In this document: positions 8,543 to 16,400 of the stretch, in pieces
Numbering within the stretch: position 1 is the first letter of the stretch
How the letters are laid out: each line of letters opens with the position of its first letter
DNA from: Jejubacter sp036620675
GTDB lineage: Bacteria > Pseudomonadota > Gammaproteobacteria > Enterobacterales > Enterobacteriaceae
Length of the DNA stretch: 64,000 nt
Assembly: GCA_036620675.1 (NCBI GenBank)
Contig: JAZHEE010000010.1
Strand: one strand, 5' to 3'
The notes under the pieces: model-generated
Database searches by the model: none
What the model was told of the DNA's origin: nothing
Seen by the model: only the letters and a program-made list of their open reading frames with translations
Position numbers and translations under genes: made by a program

Positions 8543-8866
8543 TTAGCCCAGAAAATCTTCGCGCACGGGCGTAAAGGTATCGAGCAGTTTGCCGGCGCTG
8601 ACGCAGACGCAGCCGTGCATAATATGCGGCTCCTTGTACAGCGTGTCTCCGGCGCGGACGCGGTGGGTTTCGTCGCCGATGGTGAAATCAAATTCGCCGG
8701 AAAGCACGTAGGTCAGCTGTTCATGGGGATGATTATGCATCGGCCCCACGGCGCCCGCTTCAAAGCTGACCTCTACCGCCATCATTTTGCCGTCGTGCGC
8801 CAGAATGCGACGCGAAACGCCATCGCCCAGATCTTCCAGAGTGGTTTGGTCGTAAAAGGTAAACAT
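8543..8866 (-). CDS. kdgF: Pectin degradation cupin KdgF
   Basis: 107-residue single-domain cupin. KdgF catalyses the ring-opening of 4,5-unsaturated uronate monomers released by pectate and oligogalacturonate lyases. The metal-site cluster HNHPHEQ (44-50) and a later His84 (HIMH 81-84) fit cupin motifs 1 and 2; GEFDF and GDTLYKEPHIMHGC are typical of the family. A perfect palindromic KdgR-type box sits 20 bp upstream, inside the likely promoter. Monocistronic, with its own terminator. Confidence 0.9.
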   Translation of the reverse strand: MFTFYDQTTLEDLGDGVSRRILAHDGKMMAVEVSFEAGAVGPMHNHPHEQLTYVLSGEFDFTIGDETHRVRAGDTLYKEPHIMHGCVCVSAGKLLDTFTPVREDFLG

Positions 8867-8885
8867 CAGTGGTTATCCTTATTGG

Positions 8886-8900
8886 TGAAACGGTGTTTCA
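8886..8900. promoter_or_regulatory. Candidate KdgR operator of kdgF
   Basis: TGAAACGGTGTTTCA is a perfect 6-bp-arm palindrome with A/T flanks, 19-34 bp upstream of the kdgF ATG, the best KdgR-box match in the window. Confidence 0.7.
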
Positions 8901-9022
8901 ATTAATTTATGCGAGTGGGTGAAAAATGCAAGCGTTGCGGGGCAATGAACGTGCAGAAAGCCGATCGCGATCGTGCTGGTTTTGCTGTTATATAGAGTAT
9001 CGGAGATGCGAAGGAGGCGGAG

Positions 9023-9724
9023 ATGAAAACGATAGGGTTGCTTGGGGGGATGAGCTGGGAGTCGACCATTCCCTACTACCGGCTAATCAATGAAGGCATT
9101 CGGGCGCGTCTTGGCGGCCTGCATTCGGGGCGGATTTTGCTGCACAGCCTGGACTTCCATGAGATAGAAGCCTGTCAGGCTTCGGGGGAATGAGAGCGGG
9201 CGGGAGCAATACTGACTAACGCGGCACATGGGCTGGAACAGGCTGGCGCTCAGGGCATTGTGCTGTGCACCAATACCATGCATAAGGTGGCCCCGGCCAT
9301 TGAAGCGGGGTGTGAACTGCCATTTATCCACATTGCGGATGCTACCGGCGAGGCTATTCGGGGCCGTGGATTAACAAAGGTCGCGCTGCTGGGTACCCGC
9401 TATACCATGGAACAGGACTTTTATCGGGGGCGGCTACAGGCCAGCTACGCCATTGAAACGCTAATCCCGAACGAACAACAGCGGGCGCTGATCAACCGGG
9501 TGATTTTTAACGAGCTGTGCATGGGGCAGTTTAGCGAACGCGCAAAGCGCGACTACCAGGCGATTATCGATGCGCTGGTGGCCCAGGGCGCCCAGGGCGC
9601 CCAGGGCGTTATCTTCGGCTGCACCGAAATCGGTATGCTGTTAAACCAGCAGGACTGCCCGGTGCCGGTATTCGATACTGCGGCGCTGCATGCCGAAGCG
9701 GCGGTGAGTTTTATGCTGGAGTAA
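9023..9724 (+). pseudogene. ygeA: Amino-acid racemase YgeA, interrupted by TGA
   Basis: The frame from the ATG at 9023 reads MKTIGLLGGMSWEST and matches YgeA (Asp/Glu racemase family, broad-specificity racemase in E. coli, about 230 residues). Codon 57 (9191-9193) is TGA where the E. coli protein, as I recall it, has Trp in GEWDKTGD. After it the same frame continues to 9724 without shift: CTNTMHK and FGCTEIG, the two catalytic-cysteine motifs, remain. AAGGAGG precedes the start. A single TGG to TGA change explains the break, so this is a recent pseudogene, a sequencing error, or a readthrough case. An internal ATG at 9260 would give only a 154-residue piece lacking the first active-site lobe. 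The segment 9581-9607 holds a threefold 9-bp repeat coding AQG. Confidence 0.85.
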
Positions 9725-9791
9725 AGGAAGATGGGCCCGGGAATACTTAATCTGGCGGGCCGCATTGCGTCAGCAGTAAGCCTTTCCACCA

Positions 9792-10139
9792 CTACTTTTT
9801 GTTATTCAGCATCGACTTTAAATCGGCAAAGGGATTATAGGTGGCCGCCGCAACGTCTTGCTGGGCGTCTTCCCCCGCCACCACGCTGGTGCCGTATTGA
9901 TCGGCTTCGGTGTACTTCGAGTGTTCGTGGTCATGGCAGTAAAGGCACAGCAGCTCCCAGTTACTGCCATCTTCCGGATTATTGGTGTGGTCGTGATCGA
10001 TATGGTGAACCGTGAGTTCGCGCAGGTTGGAATAGACGAACTCCCGCGCGCAGCGTCCGCATACCCAGGGATAGATTTTGAGTGCTTTTTCACGATAGCC
10101 GCTTTCCAGCCGCGCGTAGTTTTTAGGGATCAGTGCCAT
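9792..10139 (-). CDS. yajD: HNH nuclease family protein YajD
   Basis: 115-residue protein nearly identical in pattern to E. coli YajD. A CxxC pair (CGRC, 27-30) and LCLYCHDHEH flank the HNH-type core HHIDHDHTNNPEDGSNWELLC, consistent with a zinc-stabilised HNH fold. Cellular role is not established. In E. coli the gene is near tsx at about 9 min, so its placement between ygeA and lysR is different here. The next 303 bp (10140-10442) contain no gene. Confidence 0.9.
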   Translation of the reverse strand: MALIPKNYARLESGYREKALKIYPWVCGRCAREFVYSNLRELTVHHIDHDHTNNPEDGSNWELLCLYCHDHEHSKYTEADQYGTSVVAGEDAQQDVAAATYNPFADLKSMLNNKK

Positions 10140-10442
10140 TGGCGATATTATCCGTGATAAAGAGAGAATTTTACGATAGTGCCCTCAATCTATCCTTAAT
10201 GGAACAGAAAGAGAATGGATAAAGGATTGAGTGCGGGTTTAGCGCGGAAAATACGCGCTGCTGTATATCGAAGCCAGGTCTGCATCAGTTGATGTCGGCC
10301 GGGAGCCAGGGCGTGATTGAGAATGCGGATAAGCGTTATGCGGGTATCAGAGGGAATAAAGTGCTGCTCTGCCCGAATGCAAGGCTAAACCTTACATCCG
10401 TATAAATGCCGTACAGGAGATTGAACAGGGGGCATCCGAAAT
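10140..10442. other. Intergenic region yajD-lysR
   Basis: No gene seen. It holds the yajD promoter side and an imperfect inverted repeat beginning CTCAATC (about 10184) and ending GATTGAG (about 10230), with partly matching inner arms (TATCCTT / ATAAAGGAT). Confidence 0.5.
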
Positions 10443-11372
10443 TTAGCGCCCTGAATGCTCCTGCGCTTTTAGCTGTGCCGAAAACCGCGCCGCTCCGCTC
10501 GCCAGATGGGCGCAGAAGGCATCGACCAGCGCCGAAGCCGGGCGGTGCAGCGGGCGAATCAGGCTGACGGTAAAGGGCACGTTAACGCTGAATGGCCGCA
10601 CTACCACGCCGCTGGCGGCGTATTCCAGCGCGGTTAGCGGATTCACCACCGATACGCCTACCCCGGCGCGCACCATAGCGCAAACCGAAGCGGCGCTGTG
10701 GGTTTCCAGCACCATTCGGCGCCGTACCTCGTGCTGCTGGAACAGCGCATCCAGTAGCTGACGATAGCTGTCGGTGCGCGACAGGCTGATATAGTTTTCA
10801 CCGCTAAAATCGGCAGGCGTCAGCTGCGTCCTGGCGGCCAGCGGGTGTCCCGCGGGCAGCACGCAAACCTCGTTTAGCGTCAGCAGGGGAATACGTTCGG
10901 TGCCGGCAGGGGCCGTGGCGGTTTCGGTCAGCCCCAGGTCGTGGCGCTGAGCGGAAAGCCACTCCTCCAGCAGCGGCGATTCCTGGGGCACAATGCTCAG
11001 GCTCAACTCCGGGTAACGGGCCAGAAAGGGCTGCACCAGTTCCGGCAGCAGCGAATGGGAAAACACCGGCAGGCAGGCGACAGAAAGTTCGCCCTGGCGG
11101 AAGTCGCGCAGGCTCTGGGCCGTACTGAGAATCCGGTCTAACCCGTACCATGAACGCTGTACCTCTTCGAACAGCCGCAGCCCCTGCACCGTGGGATGCA
11201 GGCGGCCTCTGGCCCGGGTAAAAAGTTGGAGCCCGAGCAGCTTTTCCAGACGCGCCAGTTCACGACTGACCGTCGGCTGGGAGGTATGCAGCAGTCGGGC
11301 GGCCTCGGTCAGATTTCCGGCGGTCATGACCGCGTGAAAGATTTCGATCTGGCGCAGGTTAATGGTAGGCAT
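10443..11372 (-). CDS. lysR: LysR, transcriptional activator of lysA
   Basis: 309-residue LysR-type regulator. The N-terminal winged helix-turn-helix covers about 5-63 (NLRQIEIFHAVMTAGNLTEAARLLHTS...), followed by a periplasmic-binding-protein-like sensor domain with ESPLLEEWLSAQRHDLGL and THSAASVCAMVRAGVG. It activates lysA and responds to diaminopimelate and lysine. Divergent from lysA across 112 bp, the usual arrangement. Confidence 0.96.
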   Translation of the reverse strand: MPTINLRQIEIFHAVMTAGNLTEAARLLHTSQPTVSRELARLEKLLGLQLFTRARGRLHPTVQGLRLFEEVQRSWYGLDRILSTAQSLRDFRQGELSVACLPVFSHSLLPELVQPFLARYPELSLSIVPQESPLLEEWLSAQRHDLGLTETATAPAGTERIPLLTLNEVCVLPAGHPLAARTQLTPADFSGENYISLSRTDSYRQLLDALFQQHEVRRRMVLETHSAASVCAMVRAGVGVSVVNPLTALEYAASGVVVRPFSVNVPFTVSLIRPLHRPASALVDAFCAHLASGAARFSAQLKAQEHSGR

Positions 11373-11484
11373 AATTTCTCTCCGTTATTCATATCATTTT
11401 TGCATAGACAGGGAAGAAAACGATATTTTTTATTCGTCCTGCGCTGTGGCGTAATGAAGGAAATGCATTTCCGGAGGTTGTCCC
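11373..11484. promoter_or_regulatory. lysR-lysA divergent control region
   Basis: 112 bp between the two start codons. A/T-rich T-N11-A candidates lie around 11385-11415, as expected for a LysR site controlling lysA and autorepressing lysR. Exact boxes cannot be fixed by eye. Confidence 0.5.
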
Positions 11485-12735
11485 GTGCCACATTCTCTTG
11501 ACCATACCGACAGCGCGCTCAACGGAGCTACGCTGTTGGCGCTACCTTCCCGCTTTGGCGGCCCACTCTGGGTTTATGATGCGGAGATCATTCGTCGCCA
11601 GATTGCAAAGCTGCGCCAGTTTGACGTGATCCGCTTTGCCCAGAAGGCCTGCTCCAATACCCATATTCTGCGCCTGATGCGTGAACAGGGCGTGCGGGTA
11701 GATTCGGTTTCTCTGGGGGAGATCGAACGGGCGCTGGCGGCGGGGTATACCCCAGAAGAGGTGGTCTTCACCGCCGACCTGATCGATGAACCGACGCTGG
11801 CGCGGGTCAGCCAGTTGGGCATTGCGGTGAATGCCGGATCGGTGGATATGCTGGAGCAGCTCGGTCAGGTCGCTCCCGGACATCCGATCTGGCTGCGGGT
11901 AAATCCCGGTTTCGGTCACGGCCACAGCCAGAAGACCAACACCGGTGGTGAAAACAGCAAGCACGGCATCTGGCATCAGGATCTGCCGCTGGCGCTGGCA
12001 GCCATCGAGCGTTATGGACTGCGGCTGGTAGGTATCCATATGCATATCGGATCCGGGGTCGATTACGGGCATCTGGAGCAGGTGTGCGGCGCCATGGTGG
12101 ATCTGGTGCTGTCCATGCGCCAGGATCTGGAGGCGATTTCGGCGGGGGGCGGTTTGTCTGTTCCCTATCGCGATGGTGAAGCCGCGGTGGATACCGGGCA
12201 CTACTACGGGCTGTGGAACGCGGCCCGGGAGCGGATCGCCGAACAATTGGGGCATCCGGTGACGCTGGAGATCGAACCAGGACGCTTCCTGGTGGCGGAA
12301 GCCGGAGTGTTGATGACCCAGGTACGCAGCGTGAAGCAGATGGGATCGCGCCACTTTGTGCTGGTGGATGCCGGGTTTAACGATCTGATGCGCCCGGCGA
12401 TGTACGGCAGTTATCATCAAATTTCGGCGCTGGCGGCGGATGGCCGCGATCTGAACGCCGCGCCCGCGCTGGAAACGGTGGTGGCGGGGCCGCTGTGTGA
12501 GTCGGGGGATGTCTTTACCCAGCAGGAAGGGGGAACTGTGGAAACCCGCTGGCTTCCGTCGGTGGTTCCGGGAGACTGGCTGGTGATTCACGACACCGGC
12601 GCTTACGGCGCTTCGATGTCCTCCAACTACAACAGCCGCCCGCTGCTGGCGGAAGTGCTGTTCGATGGCGGCCAGCCGCGCCTTATTCGTCGGCGCCAGA
12701 CCATTGAAGAGCTGCTGGCGCTGGAGAACGTCTGA
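11485..12735 (+). CDS. lysA: Diaminopimelate decarboxylase LysA
   Basis: 416-residue PLP enzyme converting meso-diaminopimelate to L-lysine, the last step of the pathway. PLP lysine is K54 in FAQKACSN; other landmarks are HMHIGSGVDY, EIEPGRFLVA, and the second-subunit cysteine region GPLCESGDVF. Start is GTG at 11485 with GGAGG 7 bases upstream. Four residues shorter than the E. coli protein. Ends 2 bp from the convergent galR stop with no terminator between. Confidence 0.97.
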   Translation: MPHSLDHTDSALNGATLLALPSRFGGPLWVYDAEIIRRQIAKLRQFDVIRFAQKACSNTHILRLMREQGVRVDSVSLGEIERALAAGYTPEEVVFTADLIDEPTLARVSQLGIAVNAGSVDMLEQLGQVAPGHPIWLRVNPGFGHGHSQKTNTGGENSKHGIWHQDLPLALAAIERYGLRLVGIHMHIGSGVDYGHLEQVCGAMVDLVLSMRQDLEAISAGGGLSVPYRDGEAAVDTGHYYGLWNAARERIAEQLGHPVTLEIEPGRFLVAEAGVLMTQVRSVKQMGSRHFVLVDAGFNDLMRPAMYGSYHQISALAADGRDLNAAPALETVVAGPLCESGDVFTQQEGGTVETRWLPSVVPGDWLVIHDTGAYGASMSSNYNSRPLLAEVLFDGGQPRLIRRRQTIEELLALENV

Positions 12736-12737
12736 CG

Positions 12738-13745
12738 CTATTCCGGCCGGGGAGGCGCCACCGAATGGCGCCTGACCAGGGTCGGATTAAACAGGTGCGT
12801 GATCACCGGAGGCGTCTGGCCGTCGGCCAGCGCCAGGGCCAGTTCCGCAGCCTGGGTCGCCATGGTCACCACCGGATAGCGTACCGTGGTCAGGCGCGGG
12901 CGCACATAGCGCGACACCAGCACATCGTCAAAGCCAATCAGCGACAGTTCCCGCGGCACTTCAACGCCGTTATCGTTCAGCACCCCCATCGCCCCGGCCG
13001 CCATGGAATCGTTATAACAGGCTACGGCGGTTACGTTGCGGCCACGTCCCATTAGTTCGGTCATCGCCTGTTCTCCGCCGCTCTCGTCCGGTTCGCCGAA
13101 GGTTACCAGTTGCTCGTCCCGTGGCAGACCGTGCTCCTTCAGGGCATCGTAGTAGCCCTGCAGGCGATCGTCGGCATCTGAAATCGGATGATTCGAGCAG
13201 ATAAACCCGATGCGTTTATGGCCCATCTGGATCAGATGACGGGTGGACAACCAGCCGCCATAGCGATCGTCCAGCGCCACGCAGCGCTGTTCGAACCCCG
13301 GCAGGCTACGGTTGATAAGAACCATGCCCGGGATCTGCTGCATCAGACCGACCAGTTCATCGTCGGGAATCATTTTGGCGTGCACCACCAGCGCCGCGCA
13401 GCGGTGGCGGATCAGTTGCTCGATAGCCTGGCGTTCTTTCTGTTCGTTGTGATAACCGTTACCGATCAGCAGAAAATTGCCCGTGCGCCAGGCGACATGG
13501 TCCAGTGCTTTGGCCATGGCGCCAAAGAAAGGATCCGAAACATCGGAAACCAACAGCCCGATAGTTTCTGTATTCTGTTGGGCCAGCGCCCGGGCATTAG
13601 CGTTGGGATGATAATTTAGCTGCGCCATGGCTTCTGCCACGGCCAGGCGTGATGCTTCGCTGGCTTTGGGCGAGTGGTTAATCACGCGTGATACCGTGGC
13701 GACGGATACCCCCGCGAGTCGCGCGACATCCTTAATGGTCGCCAT
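12738..13745 (-). CDS. galR: Galactose repressor GalR
   Basis: 335-residue LacI/GalR-family repressor. Helix-turn-helix plus hinge at 1-60 (TIKDVARLAGVSVATVSRVIN), followed by the sugar-binding core with GEPDESGGEQAMTELMGRGR and GFDDVLVSRYVRPRLTT. The C-terminus is about 8 residues shorter than in E. coli and ends RRHSVAPPRPE. Controls galactose uptake and metabolism genes located elsewhere. A gal operator-like palindrome sits just upstream, suggesting autoregulation. Confidence 0.96.
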   Translation of the reverse strand: MATIKDVARLAGVSVATVSRVINHSPKASEASRLAVAEAMAQLNYHPNANARALAQQNTETIGLLVSDVSDPFFGAMAKALDHVAWRTGNFLLIGNGYHNEQKERQAIEQLIRHRCAALVVHAKMIPDDELVGLMQQIPGMVLINRSLPGFEQRCVALDDRYGGWLSTRHLIQMGHKRIGFICSNHPISDADDRLQGYYDALKEHGLPRDEQLVTFGEPDESGGEQAMTELMGRGRNVTAVACYNDSMAAGAMGVLNDNGVEVPRELSLIGFDDVLVSRYVRPRLTTVRYPVVTMATQAAELALALADGQTPPVITHLFNPTLVRRHSVAPPRPE

Positions 13746-13760
13746 TGTTCACCTCTGATT

Positions 13761-13776
13761 GGGTAAGCGTTTACAC
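13761..13776. promoter_or_regulatory. GalR/GalS operator at galR
   Basis: GGGTAAGCGTTTACAC matches the gal operator consensus GTGTAANCGNTTACAC at all but one position, 16 bp upstream of the galR ATG. Confidence 0.7.
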
Positions 13777-14066
13777 CACTTAGTTTTGCGGAATTTCACT
13801 GTTAGTTCAAGAAAATGACTGTTACCCAGTTCAAAAGCTGAATAAAAAAAACGACGAGTGTGAAAAAAGTTTCACTGCCGGTGTGGGTAATCACCCGACA
13901 GATAAGTGTGTCTAAAGCGAGTTGGGAATAATCTGGCGTCTGGCCCGCGGCTTTTCCGGCTTTCAGGGAATAAACCCGTAGTTTCAATAGTTTCAGTTCA
14001 AACCTTTGGTTACATTTTGCGAAGGGCTGTTGCGATTCAGTCTTAGGCCGTGAATAGCCACACTGC

Positions 14067-14072
14067 TAAAGT
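14067..14072 (+). promoter_or_regulatory. -10 element of the omr sRNA
   Basis: TAAAGT ends 6 bases before the inferred sRNA 5' end. Upstream, GTTTCA/GTTTCAG/GGTTACATTTTG repeats at about 13981-14022 resemble OmpR-binding half sites; OmpR activation is known for omrA/B in E. coli. Confidence 0.4.
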
Positions 14073-14078
14073 TGAGAT

Positions 14079-14160
14079 CCCAGAGGTATTGATAGGTGGT
14101 GTCAGCATTACGCTTGTCACAACAGTTACACCAACCTGCGCGGATGCGCAGGTTTTTTTT
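14079..14160 (+). ncRNA. omrB: OmrA/OmrB-family small RNA (single copy)
   Basis: Lies between galR and aas on the aas strand, the position of tandem omrA-omrB in E. coli. The 5' end CCCAGAGGTATTGATAGGTG is the conserved seed that pairs with ompT, cirA, csgD and ompR mRNAs. The 3' end ACCAACCTGCGC-GGAT-GCGCAGGT plus eight or more T residues is the shared terminator. Length of about 82 nt and the 5' block match OmrB, while the ACCAACCTGCGCGGAT terminator is closer to OmrA. Only one copy is found between 13746 and 14240. The seed represses outer-membrane protein genes with Hfq. Confidence 0.9.
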
Positions 14161-14240
14161 TGCTTCGTCCCCCCGGCATACTCGTATAATCTCCCCGGCT
14201 ACACTAAAAAATAACGTTCTCATTAGATGAAGGGATTTCA

Positions 14241-16400
14241 ATGTTATTTACCTTTTTTCGTCACCTCTGTCGGCTTCTGTTTCGCGTACGGATTCATGGA
14301 GATACGGGAGCGCTCAGCCAGCAGCGGGTACTGATTACGCCTAACCATGTCTCCTTTCTGGATGGCGTTCTGCTGGCGCTGTTTCTGCCAGTTCGTCCCG
14401 TTTTTGCCGTTTATTCTTCAATTAGCGATCGCTGGTATATGCGGGCGCTAAAGTCGCTTATTGATTTTGTTCCTCTCGATCCCAGCAAACCGATGTCCAT
14501 CAAGCATCTGGTGCGTCTGGTGGAGCAGGGGCGGCCGGTGGTGATTTTCCCGGAAGGGCGTATTAGCGTTACTGGGGCGCTGATGAAAATCTACGATGGC
14601 GCCGGTTTTGTGGCGGCCAAATCCCAGGCCACCGTGGTGCCGATGCGGATTGAAGGGGCCGAGCTTAGCTTTTTCAGCCGTCTGAAAGGGCGGGTGCGCC
14701 AGCACCTGTTCCCGCGTATTACCCTGCATATTCTACCGCCAACCAGCATCCCGATGCCGGAAGCGCCCCGGGCCAGAGACCGGCGCCGTATCGCCGGTGA
14801 GATGCTGCATCAAATCATGATGGAGGCGCAGATGGCGGTGCGCCCGCGTGAAACGCTGTTCGAGGCGCTGCTGAGAGCAAAGTCACGCTATGGCGCCGGT
14901 AAAAACTGCATTGAAGATATTAACTTCACGCCGGATAGCTATCGCGGTCTGTTAACCAAAACGTTATTTGTCGGGCGGATTCTGGACAAATACAGCCGCC
15001 AGGGGGAAACCATCGGCCTGATGCTGCCCAATGCGGCCATCAGCGCCGCGGTGCTCTTCGGCGCCGTCTCCCGCGGCCGGGTTCCGGCCATGATGAACTA
15101 CACCGCTGGCGTTAAGGGGCTGACCAGCGCCATCAGCGCGGCGCAGATAGCGACGGTGTTCACCTCCCGCCAGTTCCTGGAAAAGGGCAAGCTCTGGCAT
15201 TTGCCGGAGCAGATAACCCACGTGCGCTGGGTGTTTCTTGAGGATCTGAAGGCGGATATTACCCTTGCCGACAAACTCTGGATCTTCGGGCATCTGCTGG
15301 CGCCGCGTCTGGCCCAGGTGAAGCAGGAGCCGGAAGACGCCGCTATTGTACTGTTCACCTCTGGCTCGGAAGGTAATCCGAAAGGGGTGGTGCACAGCCA
15401 TAAAAGTCTGCTCTCTAACGTAGAACAGATTCGCGCCGTGGCTGACTTCACCGCCGACGACCGCTTTATGTCGGCGCTACCGCTGTTCCACTCCTTCGGC
15501 CTGACGGTGGGGCTGTTCACGCCGCTGCTGACCGGGGCGGAGGTCTTTCTTTATCCCAGCCCGCTCCACTATCGGGTGGTGCCGGAGTTAACCTATGACC
15601 GCAACTGCACGGTCATTTTCGGTACCTCTACCTTCCTTGGCCACTATGCCCGCTTCGCGAATCCCTATGATTTCTACCGGGTGCGCTATGTGGTGGCTGG
15701 CGCGGAAAAGCTGCAGGAGAGCACCCGCCAGATTTATCAGGACAAGTTCGGCCTGCGTATTCTGGAAGGCTATGGGGTGACCGAATGCGCGCCGGTGGTT
15801 TCCATCAACGTTCCCATGGCGGCGAAGCCGGGCACCGTAGGGCGGCTGCTGCCTTCGATGGATGCCCGACTACTGGCGGTTCCCGGTATTGAGCGCGGCG
15901 GGCGCCTGCAGCTTAAGGGGCCGAATATTATGAAGGGCTACCTGCGGGTGGAAAATCCCGGCGTGCTGGAAGCGCCAGAGGCGGAGAACGCCCGGGGTGA
16001 GCTGGAAAGCGGCTGGTACGATACCGGCGATATTGTGGCTATCGATGAGCAGGGCTACTGCGCAATCCAGGGGCGTGCGAAGAGATTCGCCAAAATTGCC
16101 GGCGAAATGGTGTCGCTGGAGATGGTAGAGCAGCTGGCGCTGGCGGTGTCGCCGGACAAACAGCATGCGACTGTGGTTAAGAGCGATGCCAGCAAGGGCG
16201 AAGCGCTGGTACTTTTCACCACCGATAGCGAACTTAAGCGCGAAAACCTGCAGCGCCATGCTCGTGAAAGCGGGGTGCCGGAACTGGCGGTGCCACGCGA
16301 TATTCGCTTTATGAAGCAGTTGCCGGTGCTGGGCAGCGGCAAGCCGGATTTTGTTACCCTGAAAGAGATGCTTGAACAGCCGGAGAGCGCCAATGACTGA
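14241..16400 (+). CDS. aas: Bifunctional acyl-ACP synthetase / 2-acyl-GPE acyltransferase Aas
   Basis: 719-residue inner-membrane enzyme that reacylates lysophosphatidylethanolamine using acyl-ACP made by its own synthetase domain. The acyltransferase domain (1-200) has NHVSFLD (35-41, the HX4D motif) and FPEGR; the AMP-binding domain (about 220-719) has LFTSGSEGNPKG at about 371-382 and EGYGVTE. The length equals E. coli Aas. Overlaps lplT by 8 bases, so the acyltransferase and lysophospholipid flippase are translationally coupled. Confidence 0.97.
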   Translation: MLFTFFRHLCRLLFRVRIHGDTGALSQQRVLITPNHVSFLDGVLLALFLPVRPVFAVYSSISDRWYMRALKSLIDFVPLDPSKPMSIKHLVRLVEQGRPVVIFPEGRISVTGALMKIYDGAGFVAAKSQATVVPMRIEGAELSFFSRLKGRVRQHLFPRITLHILPPTSIPMPEAPRARDRRRIAGEMLHQIMMEAQMAVRPRETLFEALLRAKSRYGAGKNCIEDINFTPDSYRGLLTKTLFVGRILDKYSRQGETIGLMLPNAAISAAVLFGAVSRGRVPAMMNYTAGVKGLTSAISAAQIATVFTSRQFLEKGKLWHLPEQITHVRWVFLEDLKADITLADKLWIFGHLLAPRLAQVKQEPEDAAIVLFTSGSEGNPKGVVHSHKSLLSNVEQIRAVADFTADDRFMSALPLFHSFGLTVGLFTPLLTGAEVFLYPSPLHYRVVPELTYDRNCTVIFGTSTFLGHYARFANPYDFYRVRYVVAGAEKLQESTRQIYQDKFGLRILEGYGVTECAPVVSINVPMAAKPGTVGRLLPSMDARLLAVPGIERGGRLQLKGPNIMKGYLRVENPGVLEAPEAENARGELESGWYDTGDIVAIDEQGYCAIQGRAKRFAKIAGEMVSLEMVEQLALAVSPDKQHATVVKSDASKGEALVLFTTDSELKRENLQRHARESGVPELAVPRDIRFMKQLPVLGSGKPDFVTLKEMLEQPESAND

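Noticed and set aside
9191..9193. Selenocysteine codon in ygeA
   Set aside because: No SECIS-like hairpin is apparent directly after the TGA, and the family has Trp there.
11542..12591. 349-codon frame antisense to lysA
   Set aside because: lysA is unambiguous on the other strand; the antisense frame is a by-product of GC-rich codon use.
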